This document shows, in pieces, positions 1-12,244 of a stretch of 64,000 nucleotides of DNA. The translations under genes and the position numbers were made by a program. This DNA is from Naumovozyma dairenensis CBS 421 (Eukaryota > Ascomycota > Saccharomycetes > Saccharomycetales > Saccharomycetaceae). The first letter of the stretch is position 1, and every line of letters starts with the position of its first letter. The notes under the pieces are model-generated. The model did no database searches. It worked only from the letters and a program-made list of their open reading frames with translations, and was not told the DNA's origin. The stretch covers positions 372,001 to 436,000 of the forward strand of contig NC_016487.1 in the NCBI RefSeq assembly GCF_000227115.2, read 5' to 3'.

Positions 1-1760
<1,760 letters not shown>

Positions 1761-2534
1761 GGGTCTTTCATTGGATAGGGAGGTTTTATATTCAACCTGT
1801 AATAACTTATAGACTTTGTATCGGTGAGAATAACATCAAAAAAAATAATTGTACATTTACGTAAATATTTAATATAACTCCTAAGAGCAGAGGGTTTAAA
1901 GGTGATAAAGAGTGCAAATTTTGTTTTGACACTAAAATTTAGGACTTCATTTGTTTGATGTCTTCAATGTTCGTAGCCCAAAAAACGGTTCTGATGACTG
2001 AATGTTCTTGTTTTTTCAATTTCGCAGGTTTACCGCATCTTTTACGACACTTTCGGAGAAACTTACGTGACGAAAAATTAGGGATGCTACTACTAGGGGG
2101 TCATTGAAGTCTATAACGTGATTAACTTCTTATATAATCCCTTTAGTAAAGGAAGTTCTAGGATGGTTGTACCGTTCCTATGTATGCCGAGTTAATAAAG
2201 CCACTCATTGCAGTAACAATCTTCTTTGCTCCACTGTGCTTCACTAACTATGCCGTAACTCCGAGTAAATTTTGTAATCTGGTGATCGTTTTTGGTATTT
2301 ATTCTCAAGAACGGAGATACGCGCGTAGAGGGAAGGGAACAGGATGGAAATTTTCAAGTGACCAAAATCAATCTACTCCTTAATCATTCTCCATATAAAT
2401 AGATTTGACTAGAAGAAGTACATTACATATAATACTCTGACCATCCTATTTTCAACGGTTTTACTGCAATAAAAGGTAAAACGACAAGCAATACAATTTT
2501 TTTTAGAAAGCCCGAGAACTTTATACAGTAAAAA
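1761..2534. promoter_or_regulatory. PRP43-GPG1 intergenic region
   Basis: This 0.77-kb stretch separates two genes read in the same direction. It holds the 3' end of PRP43 and the GPG1 promoter. A 67-codon frame at 2180-2383 has no recognisable content and is probably chance. An A/T-rich stretch just before 2535 fits a yeast leader. I see no RNA gene or repeat here. Confidence 0.5.
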
Positions 2535-2948
2535 ATGACTTATAATCAAACGATAATCTATTTCGAAGGACGAGCTATCAATCCACGTGAGGATCCATTA
2601 AATGAAAGGGGGTTAGTTAGCACAGAACTTTCTGATCTGCTTTTATGCTCGAAGTTCCAAGAATCGTTATTGCAGGCAACGAAAGAATTACATTCATTGA
2701 CGGAACGCATATCACAGTACAGAACACCGGAAGTTACGCAGGAAACTGTTGCATTTGAATTACCTCAAATGATGAGGTTCCTGGTTGATAAAAGGGAACA
2801 TGCGAGAAGAGTATACAGAGAAGCGTTAAGAAGGAAAGTATCTGCGGAAGGCTGGGATCTTGAAGATTTGTTTCATGAACTAGAAGAAGAACTATTCAGG
2901 AGCGAGGAAGTGCTTTCTTTATATCCAAGACGGGGTACTTTCCATTGA
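2535..2948 (+). CDS. GPG1: GPG1, Gpr1/Gpa2-associated gamma-subunit-like protein
   Basis: This 137-residue protein matches yeast Gpg1 (about 126 residues), a proposed gamma-like partner of the Gpa2 G-protein module in nutrient signalling. The conserved features are a central helical segment (ELHSLTERISQYR), an R-rich stretch around KREHARRVYREALRR, the motif WDLEDLFHELEEEL and the C-terminal LYPRRGTFH, which parallels the LYPRR..FH end of the S. cerevisiae protein. The first ~35 residues differ from S. cerevisiae. The start is the first ATG after an A-rich leader. Its position between PRP43 and NAB2 is the same as in S. cerevisiae, which is the strongest support for this small fast-evolving protein. 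Confidence 0.88.
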   Translation: MTYNQTIIYFEGRAINPREDPLNERGLVSTELSDLLLCSKFQESLLQATKELHSLTERISQYRTPEVTQETVAFELPQMMRFLVDKREHARRVYREALRRKVSAEGWDLEDLFHELEEELFRSEEVLSLYPRRGTFH

Positions 2949-3427
2949 TAGAACAAAATATATAAGCATAACAACGGAAAATCCAATACACTTCGATGAA
3001 AGAGATTGTATAAAAAGCATAACTACCTGCTGACTATGAACATAATCCATCACATCTATGTTGGAGTCTAGCTATGTAAATTACATAATGTAATACACTG
3101 TTTCTTCAGAGGGTAACCAAATGATAATTATTCCGAGATTTTCAAAAGGTATCCATCTAATATCCCGAGGATATAGGCCCCGTGTATAACGATAGAATTT
3201 CCCTCTTTTCTTTTTTCTTTTCCGCGAATTCCTTTTTTTTTTCCGTCTTCTTCTTCTCGTTTCCAAGGAATGTTGATATTATCATATAAAAGGATATTCC
3301 ATTACATCTAGGAGAAGAACAAACCATTTTTGCCACTGACAAGCTAAACCAACCACACAAACGAGCTGTTAAACGCAAGCCCTATCTATTTCAATACCGA
3401 GGTAAGCATCACAGTTTGGAATCAGTC
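2949..3427. promoter_or_regulatory. GPG1-NAB2 intergenic region (NAB2 promoter)
   Basis: This 0.48-kb region carries a long pyrimidine-rich tract (about 3202-3262) and a TATA-like ATATAAAAGG at about 3284-3293, both typical of a yeast promoter. Reverse-strand frames across the pyrimidine tract translate to Lys/Arg runs and are artefacts of composition. Confidence 0.5.
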
Positions 3428-5002
3428 ATGTCTCAAGAACAATATTCTGAAAATTTAAAAGTCATCGTTGCCGAGAAATTAAACGGTGTAGAAAATTTCA
3501 ACGAGGATGTTAAGTACGTCGCCGAGTATATCGTGCTACTGATCATGAATGGTGGTACTGTTGAAACTGTAGTCCAAGAACTATCAACGTTATTCGATAC
3601 CATCTCATCGGTTGCACTAGTGAACGTGGTTCAAACAGCATTTTTTGCATTAGAAGCGCTTCAACAAGGTGAACCGGTTGAAAATATCGTTAATAAGATC
3701 CGTGAAATGAATGCAGCTGCTAGCGTAACACCCGTCCCACAACCAGTCGCTCAAGAGCAAACGCAAGAGCAACCGCAACAACAACCAATGGTTGATGTTG
3801 CTATGGGTCAAACACCTGCACAAGCTCAGGTGGCACCAACGACAACGTCTGCTTTTGCCGGGATTGTACCACAAGTAGAAACTTCCTCCTCCAGAAGAGA
3901 AGAATTTACCCCTTCATATAGTTCTTCTAAATTCGAATCACGTCATAACCAACGTGGAGGCATAGGTAAAACAAGAGGAAGAAACGGCCGCGGGGGTACT
4001 ACTAGTCGTAACAACCGCTATGAAAAATTCAATAATGGTAGTGGCAAGTCGAATCCATTGGCAAGAGCGTTAGGAATGGCCGATGATAGCATTAATTTTG
4101 TTAACCAAAAGAAAGAAGGACGTTGTAAACTTTTCCCACACTGCCCATTAGGTAGATCATGTCCACATGCACATCCTACCAAAGTTTGTAGTGAATATCC
4201 AAATTGTCCCAAGGCACCTGGTACTTGTGAATATTTACATCCAGAAGAAGACGTAGAACTGATGAAGGAGATCGATAGAACTCGTGAAGAATTTAGAAAG
4301 AGAAGAGATGCATTAATTGCCTCAAGAACCAAACCAATCCAAACTGGTATTGTTCTTTGTAAGTTTGGTTCTGTTTGTTCGAATCCATCATGTCCATTTG
4401 GTCATCCAACACCTGCTAATGAAGATGCGAAGGTTATTGACTTAGCTTGGTGCCCTGCTAATCTAGAATGTAAGGATACAAACTGTACAAAAGCACATTC
4501 TTCCTTATCAAAGATTAAGGACGTTCAACCAATCGGTCGTATCAAATCTGCAGCTATTGCCACTACTTACAACGGATCGCCTTCACCAGCCGTGACTGGT
4601 CCTCGTCCACCTGTCGAAAAGGTCTTAGAGCAATGCAAATACGGTACTCATTGTACTAACAAACGTTGTAAATTCAGACACGCACGTTCACATATTATGT
4701 GTCGTGACGGAGCTAATTGTACTAGAATCGATTGTCTCTTCGGTCACCCAATCAATGAAGATTGTAAATTCGGTCTCGAATGTAAAAACGCTTACTGTTT
4801 ATTCAGACATCCAGAAGGAAGAGTATTACCTGCTCCAAAGAGTGAGAACGGATCAACTCCTAGTTGGGCACCATCTCAAACTGGTCCAACTAATGAGAGA
4901 CCATTTGCCCTACCAGAGGGCTCTCATATTGAACCTGCTCCTCGTCAAGAAGCCCAAGTCCCTTTCCCGGCTACTGAGGGACAAGATACCGAAATGAATT
5001 AG
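3428..5002 (+). CDS. NAB2: NAB2, nuclear poly(A)-binding mRNA export factor
   Basis: The product binds poly(A) RNA, limits poly(A) tail length and takes part in mRNA export. The start is set at the ATG at 3428 (MSQEQYSENLKVIVAEKL), matching the yeast N terminus; the four codons upstream would need a TTG start. Domain order: N-terminal PWI-like helical fold (residues 1-95), a Q-rich linker (about 115-140), an RGG-type segment (RGGIGKTRGRNGRGG), then seven tandem CCCH zinc fingers from CKLFPHCPLGRSCPHAH to CKFGLECKNAYCLFRH. The total of 524 residues is close to the yeast length, although the Q-tract is shorter than in S. cerevisiae. It lies convergent with RPS2. Confidence 0.97.
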   Translation: MSQEQYSENLKVIVAEKLNGVENFNEDVKYVAEYIVLLIMNGGTVETVVQELSTLFDTISSVALVNVVQTAFFALEALQQGEPVENIVNKIREMNAAASVTPVPQPVAQEQTQEQPQQQPMVDVAMGQTPAQAQVAPTTTSAFAGIVPQVETSSSRREEFTPSYSSSKFESRHNQRGGIGKTRGRNGRGGTTSRNNRYEKFNNGSGKSNPLARALGMADDSINFVNQKKEGRCKLFPHCPLGRSCPHAHPTKVCSEYPNCPKAPGTCEYLHPEEDVELMKEIDRTREEFRKRRDALIASRTKPIQTGIVLCKFGSVCSNPSCPFGHPTPANEDAKVIDLAWCPANLECKDTNCTKAHSSLSKIKDVQPIGRIKSAAIATTYNGSPSPAVTGPRPPVEKVLEQCKYGTHCTNKRCKFRHARSHIMCRDGANCTRIDCLFGHPINEDCKFGLECKNAYCLFRHPEGRVLPAPKSENGSTPSWAPSQTGPTNERPFALPEGSHIEPAPRQEAQVPFPATEGQDTEMN

Positions 5003-5714
5003 TTCGTTACGAAAAATAACTTTGTTTAGACGACGGTTTTTCTTTATCTGTTATAACTTTTACTAATATTTTAACTAAACAAAAAAATAAAAAAATAAAA
5101 AAAAAATTCAAAAATGTTTTTATATAAAGAAACAGAACCTTTTGCAGAATTGGTTGTCTTCTCTCTTGCGATGTTTATGTACACTATTCAATGCTGTAGC
5201 GTTAGGTTTTGTAGAGCGGTATTGTGACACATATAATCTTCTTGGATAGAATGTAGAAGTCAACTTATGCTGTTATTATTTCCCATTAATGTAAATGAGG
5301 ACATTTCATTCTTGAGAATAATTAAGCATATATATTACTTGCAAAGAATTTCAAGTTTAATAATGAGAAATTTAGTAACAAAGTTTTTATAAATGAATAA
5401 AATCTCTTGCTTGCTATAATATACTTAACTAGTAGACTTCCTTAATTCATGCCCGTTCCATTGAATTTTTGACCGTATTACAAGGTCTTAGAAAGGCAGA
5501 ACGATATCATTGACTTGCAGTTGTAGTTGAGAGTCTAAATCGGAACTTATACTATTGTTTCTTGAAGACAAAGTAAACTAGATTACTTAACTTAAGGATT
5601 GATAGGAAGAAATGAATTTGTATCGAAGTGATAATTATTTAGTTAAAAATAATGCTATATGAAGAAAAGAATTATATATTAAATATTTTAATCATACACT
5701 TAGTACTTCTTTCT
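5003..5714. other. NAB2-RPS2 convergent intergenic region
   Basis: This 0.7-kb AT-rich region lies between two 3' ends. An A-rich tract directly follows NAB2 (about 5079-5106), and TATATA/TAAATA motifs typical of yeast 3' processing lie near RPS2. I see no gene in it. Confidence 0.5.
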
Positions 5715-6467
5715 TTAGACAGAAGCTTCATCAGCGTAAACATCTAATGGAGATAATGGCAATGGTTGTTGAGCCCATAAGTCTGGGGTTAAGAAAGCGT
5801 AAGTGTTACCAATAGCAACGAAAGCAGCCTTCAAAGTGTTTTCCAAAGTTCTAGTCTTACCGTTGGATTGAGTGTAGACATCTTCAACACCGGCTAATTG
5901 CAACAACTTCTTGACAGCTGGGGAAGCAACAATACCAGAACCTCTTGGAGCTGGAATTAATCTAACAGTGACGGAACCAGACTTACCAGTGGTCTTGGTG
6001 GCCAAAGAATGTGGTTGACCCAAGTTGGTACCCCAGTAACCTCTTCTGATTGGAATAACAGATAACTTGGCAATGATGATACCAGCTCTGATGGCACCAG
6101 CGACTTCCTTAGCGGTCTTGATACCTAAACCAACGTGACCGTTAGAGTCACCGACAACGACGACAGCCTTGAATCTAGTTCTTTGACCAGCTCTAGTTTG
6201 CTTTTGGACTGGCTTGATGTTCATGACTTCATCTTGCAAGTTTGGCAACAAAGTGTCAATGATTTGAAATTCCTTAACTGGTAAAGAGTGTAAGAAGATT
6301 TCTTCAATGGTGGTGATCTTACCAGCCTTGACTAATCTACCTAACTTGGTAACTGGGACCCATCCCTTTTCTTCGGTGTTTCTACCACCTCTTCTGTTTG
6401 GACGACCTCTGTTACGGCCACCGAAACCACCTCTCTTTTGATCTTGACCTTGTGGAGCTGCAGACAT
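5715..6467 (-). CDS. RPS2: RPS2, 40S ribosomal protein uS5
   Basis: The product is a 250-residue small-subunit ribosomal protein of the uS5 family that acts in translational accuracy at the mRNA entry channel. The N terminus is rich in Gly/Arg ([18 protein letters not shown]), the methylated tail of eukaryotic uS5. The S5 domain spans about residues 80-145 (motifs [17 protein letters not shown] and [18 protein letters not shown]), followed by the S5 C-terminal domain with [14 protein letters not shown]. Codon use is strongly biased to yeast preferred codons, as expected of very high expression. There is no intron, as in S. cerevisiae. The upstream region has paired Rap1-type sites. Confidence 0.98.
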   Translation of the reverse strand: MSAAPQGQDQKRGGFGGRNRGRPNRRGGRNTEEKGWVPVTKLGRLVKAGKITTIEEIFLHSLPVKEFQIIDTLLPNLQDEVMNIKPVQKQTRAGQRTRFKAVVVVGDSNGHVGLGIKTAKEVAGAIRAGIIIAKLSVIPIRRGYWGTNLGQPHSLATKTTGKSGSVTVRLIPAPRGSGIVASPAVKKLLQLAGVEDVYTQSNGKTRTLENTLKAAFVAIGNTYAFLTPDLWAQQPLPLSPLDVYADEASV

Positions 6468-7085
6468 TGTAATTAGATTAATTTACCTCTGTTGAATTGA
6501 TTCTGTCGGAATGGAACACGGAAAGTTGATGGAGGTAACTTTCAATCGACTATTAATGCAGATGTAGCTTTCTTCCTGTAAATACAACAACAATCCTGAG
6601 AAGGAATGAAGAATAATTCAGACAATTAGATGAGATGAATTGTTTGTTCATTTGATATTCCTTTGAGATGGAGTGAGATAGATTTGGAATATTCAGACAG
6701 TAAATCGGACGCACAGACAGCTATCTTCCGGAATGGAAAGAGTGTTGTAGATTGGTGCGTTGTGTCGTTCTCTTCCCCCCATATTGTCAATCAACGGATT
6801 TGTCAAGAAAAACGTCAATTTTTTGTTGGTTTTTAAGAGACATATTTTAAGGATGTCTGGATGTTACTTACACCCATACATTGAATGAAACAGTCAACCA
6901 TATGCCGTTTCCTGTTTGGGACATAGTTCAAAATTTAAAGGAAGGGACCATGATGCGTAAAGACATTTTAAGAAGACAATAAGCAATCGCCACAAGGAGG
7001 TTCGATGAACGCAACAGCAATTATATCTGCTTATTATAGGTGTTATTACTCAAATAGATGATTAACCGATGAGCTACCACTTCCT
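6468..7085. promoter_or_regulatory. RPS2-MON1 divergent promoter
   Basis: This 0.6-kb divergent intergenic region serves the minus-strand RPS2 and the plus-strand MON1. Apart from the Rap1-type pair I see no further gene or repeat. Confidence 0.6.
6851..6882. promoter_or_regulatory. Paired Rap1-type sites upstream of RPS2
   Basis: ACACCCATACATT at 6870-6882 matches the Rap1 consensus of ribosomal-protein promoters, and GGATGTCTGGATGT at 6851-6864 is a degenerate second site in the opposite orientation. They lie about 390-415 bp upstream of the RPS2 ATG and about 205-235 bp upstream of MON1, inside the shared divergent promoter. Two closely spaced Rap1 sites are the usual architecture of yeast ribosomal-protein genes, so RPS2 is the likely target. 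Confidence 0.75.
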
Positions 7086-9044
7086 ATGGATCTAAATGAA
7101 ACCTATCTAGACGGTGCACATGAAAGTGGAAGTCGGTCTGCATCGAATATTGATGAAGACAAATCTCGGAAGTTATCTATAAATAATAGGACAACCGCTT
7201 CTGTTCCTACGACATCATTATCTCTAAACCAAACAATTTTTCAGACATCCATATCTCCATCCAATTCGACTATTTTCAATCCAATTGCAACACGACAATA
7301 TGAAGGACCAAACATTACCATGGATTCCACGAACGTTTCTTATATTGGTTCTATGAAATCATTTTCCAATTTAAGACATTCATCTACACAGCGACCAGAT
7401 AGCCAATTTCTTGACGAACCTACGAGAGAGGATGGTATTGAAGATGACGTGCTCGGCGGTTTAAACAACGAAGCTTTTGATGAAGAAAGTTTGAGAGATA
7501 AGTTAAGTGAAAGTATCTACTCTTATGATGGTACACCAACAATTAGAACAAGACTTCGATCACTCGTTAGTAATGAAATTCCAAGTATATTCAAGGAAAA
7601 CGACTTAGAATCAATGCAGCTTGGCAGAAATAGCGATTTAAAATCATATGACAAGAATTTCTTTATATTTACATCTGCAGGGAAGCCAATATATTCCATG
7701 GATGGTGACGATCAACAACTTACATCATGTATGGGTATTATACATACTATAATGAATTACTTTCAACTTGCCACATTTTCTGATATTAAAAGTATTAGTT
7801 CGATGGTATCAGGTCAACGCGTTACATTCCTTGACCGATCTCCAATTATTTTAGTAGGATATTCCACAAGAGGTGAAACTCATCATGAGTTGATTAAGCA
7901 ACTAGATGTATTACATTCGTATATCTTATCATCTTTAAGTGAAAGACAATTGTCAAGATTATTTGCGAAAAGAGATAATTTTGATTTAAGGAACTTCTTG
8001 GAAGTTACAGATTTCGAAAATTTGGACGAAATTTGCCATTTACTATCAGATAGATTATATCCCGATCTGCCATTTAATGCTCTCCAATGTTTACCCATGA
8101 GTTATTCCACGAGAACAAAAATTCATGAGACGATGTTAGCTGAATTGTCAATCAATAAAACAAAAACGGATGGTAAGGAATTGCTTCCGAGAGGGACTTT
8201 ATTGTATGGACTAATCATATCACCTAATAACAAATTATGCTCAATAATGAGGCCTAAAGGTCATACTTTGCATACAACCGATTTACAACTTTTGTTTTCG
8301 TTGATTTGGAATCAATTTCAAAATGTTAACGAAACCCAGGAAATGTGGGCACCTGTATGCTTCCCAAAATTTAACCCCAATGGGTTCTTATATTGTTACA
8401 TTAAGTTTCTAAAATCTGAACCGATTGACAAGAAAATAACGTCGAGATGTAGAAAACCAGCATTAGTTCTAATAAGTGCTCAAAAGGATGCATTTTTCCC
8501 TTTAAAACAATTTAGTAATAACTTAATTGACGTATTACGAAGGAAAGGAGATAAATCATTATTAAGAGAGATTTGTACCCCTGGAGGGTTTACCATTAGT
8601 GAAGTTGGAGCACCATTAATCCACCATTTCATTTATAAATCAAAGAAACATGTACAATATACGATGCCGGAGTTAAATATCAATTTTGAAATACCTGACT
8701 TAGAAACAGAATTACTAAAGTATGAGAAAAAAATGAAAAATTATTATCAAGAATTGCATAATTCCATCTTCGATAATGATGGAAATTCTTTTAATGCATC
8801 TATTTTGAATTTTGTTAATTGGTATGATACGAGCTTGGAGGATGCTGAATTTGATGGTTTTTTGAAAAAGGAACCCGTCAAAGTCATGGGTTTAGCCTGG
8901 TTGACACCAAAATTTGAGCTTTATTTAGTTTGTAATAACGGCGTAAGTGATAAAGAGAAAATTCTAAAAAGTGCGAAAAAAATAGTTTCATGGTGCAAGA
9001 GACATCAATCCAGGTTGTTTATACAGGATGGGGCTGTTTTTTGA
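7086..9044 (+). CDS. MON1: MON1, Rab7/Ypt7 guanine-nucleotide exchange subunit
   Basis: The 652-residue product is Mon1 (about 644 in S. cerevisiae). With Ccz1 it forms the GEF that activates Ypt7 on late endosomes, vacuoles and autophagosomes. The first ~170 residues are low-complexity, acidic and Ser/Asn-rich, as is usual. The longin-fold core begins near FFIFTSAGKPIYSMDGDDQQ, followed by the family motifs CMGIIHTIMNYF, GQRVTFLDRSPIILVGYSTRGE, LLYGLIISPNNKLCSIMRPKGH and the C-terminal third longin domain ending near the stop. The start is the first ATG. It abuts the OLE1 region rather than MET13, its S. cerevisiae neighbour, marking a rearrangement point. Confidence 0.95.
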   Translation: MDLNETYLDGAHESGSRSASNIDEDKSRKLSINNRTTASVPTTSLSLNQTIFQTSISPSNSTIFNPIATRQYEGPNITMDSTNVSYIGSMKSFSNLRHSSTQRPDSQFLDEPTREDGIEDDVLGGLNNEAFDEESLRDKLSESIYSYDGTPTIRTRLRSLVSNEIPSIFKENDLESMQLGRNSDLKSYDKNFFIFTSAGKPIYSMDGDDQQLTSCMGIIHTIMNYFQLATFSDIKSISSMVSGQRVTFLDRSPIILVGYSTRGETHHELIKQLDVLHSYILSSLSERQLSRLFAKRDNFDLRNFLEVTDFENLDEICHLLSDRLYPDLPFNALQCLPMSYSTRTKIHETMLAELSINKTKTDGKELLPRGTLLYGLIISPNNKLCSIMRPKGHTLHTTDLQLLFSLIWNQFQNVNETQEMWAPVCFPKFNPNGFLYCYIKFLKSEPIDKKITSRCRKPALVLISAQKDAFFPLKQFSNNLIDVLRRKGDKSLLREICTPGGFTISEVGAPLIHHFIYKSKKHVQYTMPELNINFEIPDLETELLKYEKKMKNYYQELHNSIFDNDGNSFNASILNFVNWYDTSLEDAEFDGFLKKEPVKVMGLAWLTPKFELYLVCNNGVSDKEKILKSAKKIVSWCKRHQSRLFIQDGAVF

Positions 9045-10760
9045 AAATTATTGAGAGATCTGGTACTTTTAGAATGTCTAATAGTTAGATAGTATTTCTA
9101 GCTAATTCTTCTTTCCTCAATTATATCCCTCTTTTTTTGAGGTTCTTCCATTGTTATTGCATGTCTCTTTGTGCAAAAGACTTCTCTGCTGTGAAAGATA
9201 AGATATATGGGCTAATTTTTTCGCCACCCTTAATTACTTGCCAAAAATGCTTTTTAATTGGTTTTTTTCGGATCATAATAATCAAAAAGTAATGTAGATT
9301 AATCGGTGTATTGGTAGTGGTATTAACGCTACAATTTATAATCGATATACACTTATTATTTACATTAATTTATAACCTTTTTTTTGACTTCATTTAATAT
9401 GCCCTTGAAATGGTCAAAGTTTGTTTATTCTTCCGGTACGGGCTTATCCTAATATTCTTGTTTAACACTCCAATGTAGTTGTAATTGGTTAGTTATAAGT
9501 TCCTTTTTTTTTTGTGATGGTTTCAATGTTGTCTATCACCACAACCTCATTCAACTATAGTATATATAGATTCAAATACTTATTATATGTAGTGAGCATA
9601 GAGGTTAATAAGGTAGATACCTAATATTCTAAGATTGGTACCGTTTTCTGGCGTAGCTTCGGTTGCAAAGTCGGCGTGTCAGATATGTGGATAATATAGT
9701 TTAATATTTGTTAAGAGTAATTCCCTAATTCAAAGTATTCTTGCTATGTACGTAATATATAGTATAATAAATATAACAGAGGCCCAAAGGGTCCAGCAGT
9801 CAAAGACGTCCCAAGATGGTTGCTTATATACGTTAGCGTATGACATAGTATCTAATACGATACAGACCCCTTACTGCATACGTACTAAGCGGTAATGACA
9901 CATCCGGTGATCAGTCTGACGGAGTCGGTCTAATGGTCGGCCGAACCATCGATAACCCTTATGGAAAGACATATAACAAACAAGCTTGGATACAGTGTAA
10001 TAATGCTAACAATGTTTTTTCTCATGCTTTTAATATTCAATTAATACTATCTCATACTTATCAATCAGCCTAGGTGTGGGTTTGAGCAACTAACATCAAC
10101 TTTACGATTGTGTATTTACCTGGTCTCGATATGAAGACCAAATATTAAAATTAAAGATATAGACTATAAAAAGCTATGAAATATTTTGAAAAAAAACTAA
10201 AGAGATAGAAATCAAGGCCGACATACCATAATATATTATAGAACAGAGCTATACTATACAAAGGACGCCTTAAGAAAAAGATATTCTCAGATCATTTGTT
10301 TGTTTAATGATTATATCTCTTGTCGGTAAAGCCGTGTCTCTTAGTGGCGGGTTTTGGTGTCGTATTCAAGAGGGGAGAGCAGAAAGATAATTATTAGATG
10401 GTGTATCCAAAATTGTCATGATACTTTTTTTCACCGTGTATTTTGTGATTTATTAAAGACAAAGGTCTGTGTATAAAAGTAAATAGTTGATATTTATGAA
10501 AACAGATAAGAATAGCCGCCGAGCGCGCATTTCCTTGTTAAAATAAAAATTACGATCTTAAAATGTAAAAGGTAAATGTTAATCAAAGTTTTTTTTCAAC
10601 TGATTTTTTTCTATAAATAAATTGACATGTAGTATAGACTAAATGTATATCGAGATGTATAAAAATAAAATAGAAGGAGATATAATTTATTTTTTTGTTT
10701 AAAAACTAGCAATCGATATGTTGTTGTGGTTGTTGTAAATAAAGTTTCCCATAATGCGGA
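9045..10760. other. MON1-OLE1 convergent intergenic region (inferred inversion endpoint)
   Basis: This 1.7-kb region lies between the 3' ends of MON1 and OLE1 and holds no reading frame that I can support. It is unusually long for a convergent yeast spacer, and the GC-richer patch at about 9780-9990 differs in texture from its flanks. I could not identify a tRNA or a complete LTR in it. It is one of the two places where S. cerevisiae gene order is broken. A decayed element is possible but not shown. Confidence 0.45.
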
Positions 10761-12244
10761 CTATTCAAGTTTTTGTTTATCAAATTTTTCACCTCTTCTT
10801 TTAACGAAATTAATTGCAGAATCTTTCTTCTCTTTTAAGATAGCGATTCTCATATCAGCTAAAACATTATGAGCTGAATTTGAATGACGATAAACCCCAC
10901 CTTGGAATGCTCTTGTTCCATCTTTACCAACGGCACTATTTAAAAGTTTTTCACCACCTGGATGTTCCTTTGTATAGTTAGTAACATCATGAATAATCCC
11001 TGATATAATTACCAATTTCCTGTTATTATTACTATTTACTTCATTCATAAAATCATTCTTATCCCAAATTGGTAATTCATCCAAAGTTGGTCCCCAATGA
11101 ACATTATTTTTAAATTTTAAAAGTTTCTTTTCTCTTTGTTGTACTAAAGCTTGTTTAATTGCATTTTGTGAGAATTTTTTCAATCCATTAGCCAATCCTA
11201 AACATGAAGTCATATAAATGAAAACTTTTGTTGGATCATATTGATACCATTTAATAGCATTTCTATAATCAGTTGGGAATTCATGATGGAAATTATGATA
11301 TCCCTCACCAAAAGTAACCAAAGCTGTCAACCAATTATCTCTTGGCGTCCTTTTATCATCGAATGGTTGATCACCTAAATAATGAGCCATTGAATTAATA
11401 CAGAAAGTAGCTTGTTGAATAGCGAAAACTCTAATAATCCCCGCGTAAACAAACCCACCCAAGTAATCACCATTAAAGAATTTCCCACAAATTAAAGTTG
11501 GTAAGATATAACTCATAAAAATCATTAATGGGATATAATGTCTATGTTGAAATCTAACGATCCAATCATCATTTAAATCAGAAATATCAGCTCTTGCTCT
11601 ATATTTTGGATTTGGTTTTAAAAGCATCCACCCCATATGAGAATACCATAATCCTTTTCTTGCATCATATGGATCTCTTGGTGTATCTGTATAACGATGA
11701 TGAATTCTATGAGAATGAGCCCACCATTTAATAGAGCCTTCCACATTTGCAGCACCAAATAGGGCGAAAAGTAAACGTAATGGCCATTTGGCAACGTATG
11801 AACGATGTGACCATAGACGATGATAACCTGCTGTAATGGTTATACCAGCAATGACGTAATATGCTAAGGAAAAATATAAGATATTCATTTGTAAGGGGAC
11901 ATGTTTTGAAATGGCTAAATAGAATCCAATGATTGGGATGAATACGACTAAGATCATATTCAACCAATTGATTTTTAAATACCAATTATTTATGGTCCAT
12001 GGTAATTCTGAGATGTGTGGTTGTTGCTGCTCTGGAGTGTATGAAGTGTTTGGTAGATTTAATTGTGTGATTTCTTTGGATCCCATAAGGGAACCTAACC
12101 CGTTGACTACTCTTTTATTATTTTATCAGCACCTGCTGCTATGATGTTTGCTTGAATTAAATCCAAATCTTCGATATCCATCTCATTATTAGAGATGGTT
12201 TGTGAACAAATTGATGGTGAATCTGTTTGTAGTTGAGGAGGCAT
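10761..12244 (-). CDS. OLE1: OLE1, acyl-CoA delta-9 desaturase, with an apparent one-base frameshift near the 5' end
   Basis: This ER-membrane desaturase makes palmitoleate and oleate from saturated acyl-CoA. The continuous frame 10761-12086 encodes 441 residues: hydrophobic segments, the three histidine boxes (HRLWSH, HRIHHR, HNFHH) and a C-terminal cytochrome b5 domain with heme ligands in EHPGG and RHSNSAHN. S. cerevisiae Ole1 is about 510 residues. The missing N terminus is present just upstream in another frame: 12107-12244 encodes 45 residues (start ATG at 12244) including IEDLDLIQANIIAAG, which matches yeast EANILATG, and the frame leading into the 441-residue part reads KRVVNGLGSLMGSKE, matching yeast RIVNGFGSLMGSKE. 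The two frames meet at an A4 run (12113-12116 on the plus strand as T4). One extra A would join them. A homopolymer sequencing error is as likely as a real mutation. Confidence 0.93.

Noticed and set aside
2180..2383. 67-codon frame between PRP43 and GPG1
   Set aside because: It has no recognisable content, is not part of conserved synteny and sits in a promoter region.
3081..3378. Two overlapping minus-strand frames rich in Lys/Arg upstream of NAB2
   Set aside because: They read the complement of the promoter pyrimidine tract; the composition alone produces the frames.
3416..3427. Four-codon extension of NAB2 at the N terminus
   Set aside because: It would start at TTG, while the ATG at 3428 matches the conserved MSQEQY start.
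9780..9990. GC-richer patch between MON1 and OLE1 as a tRNA or centromere
   Set aside because: No B box, no cloverleaf and no recognisable centromere element pattern.
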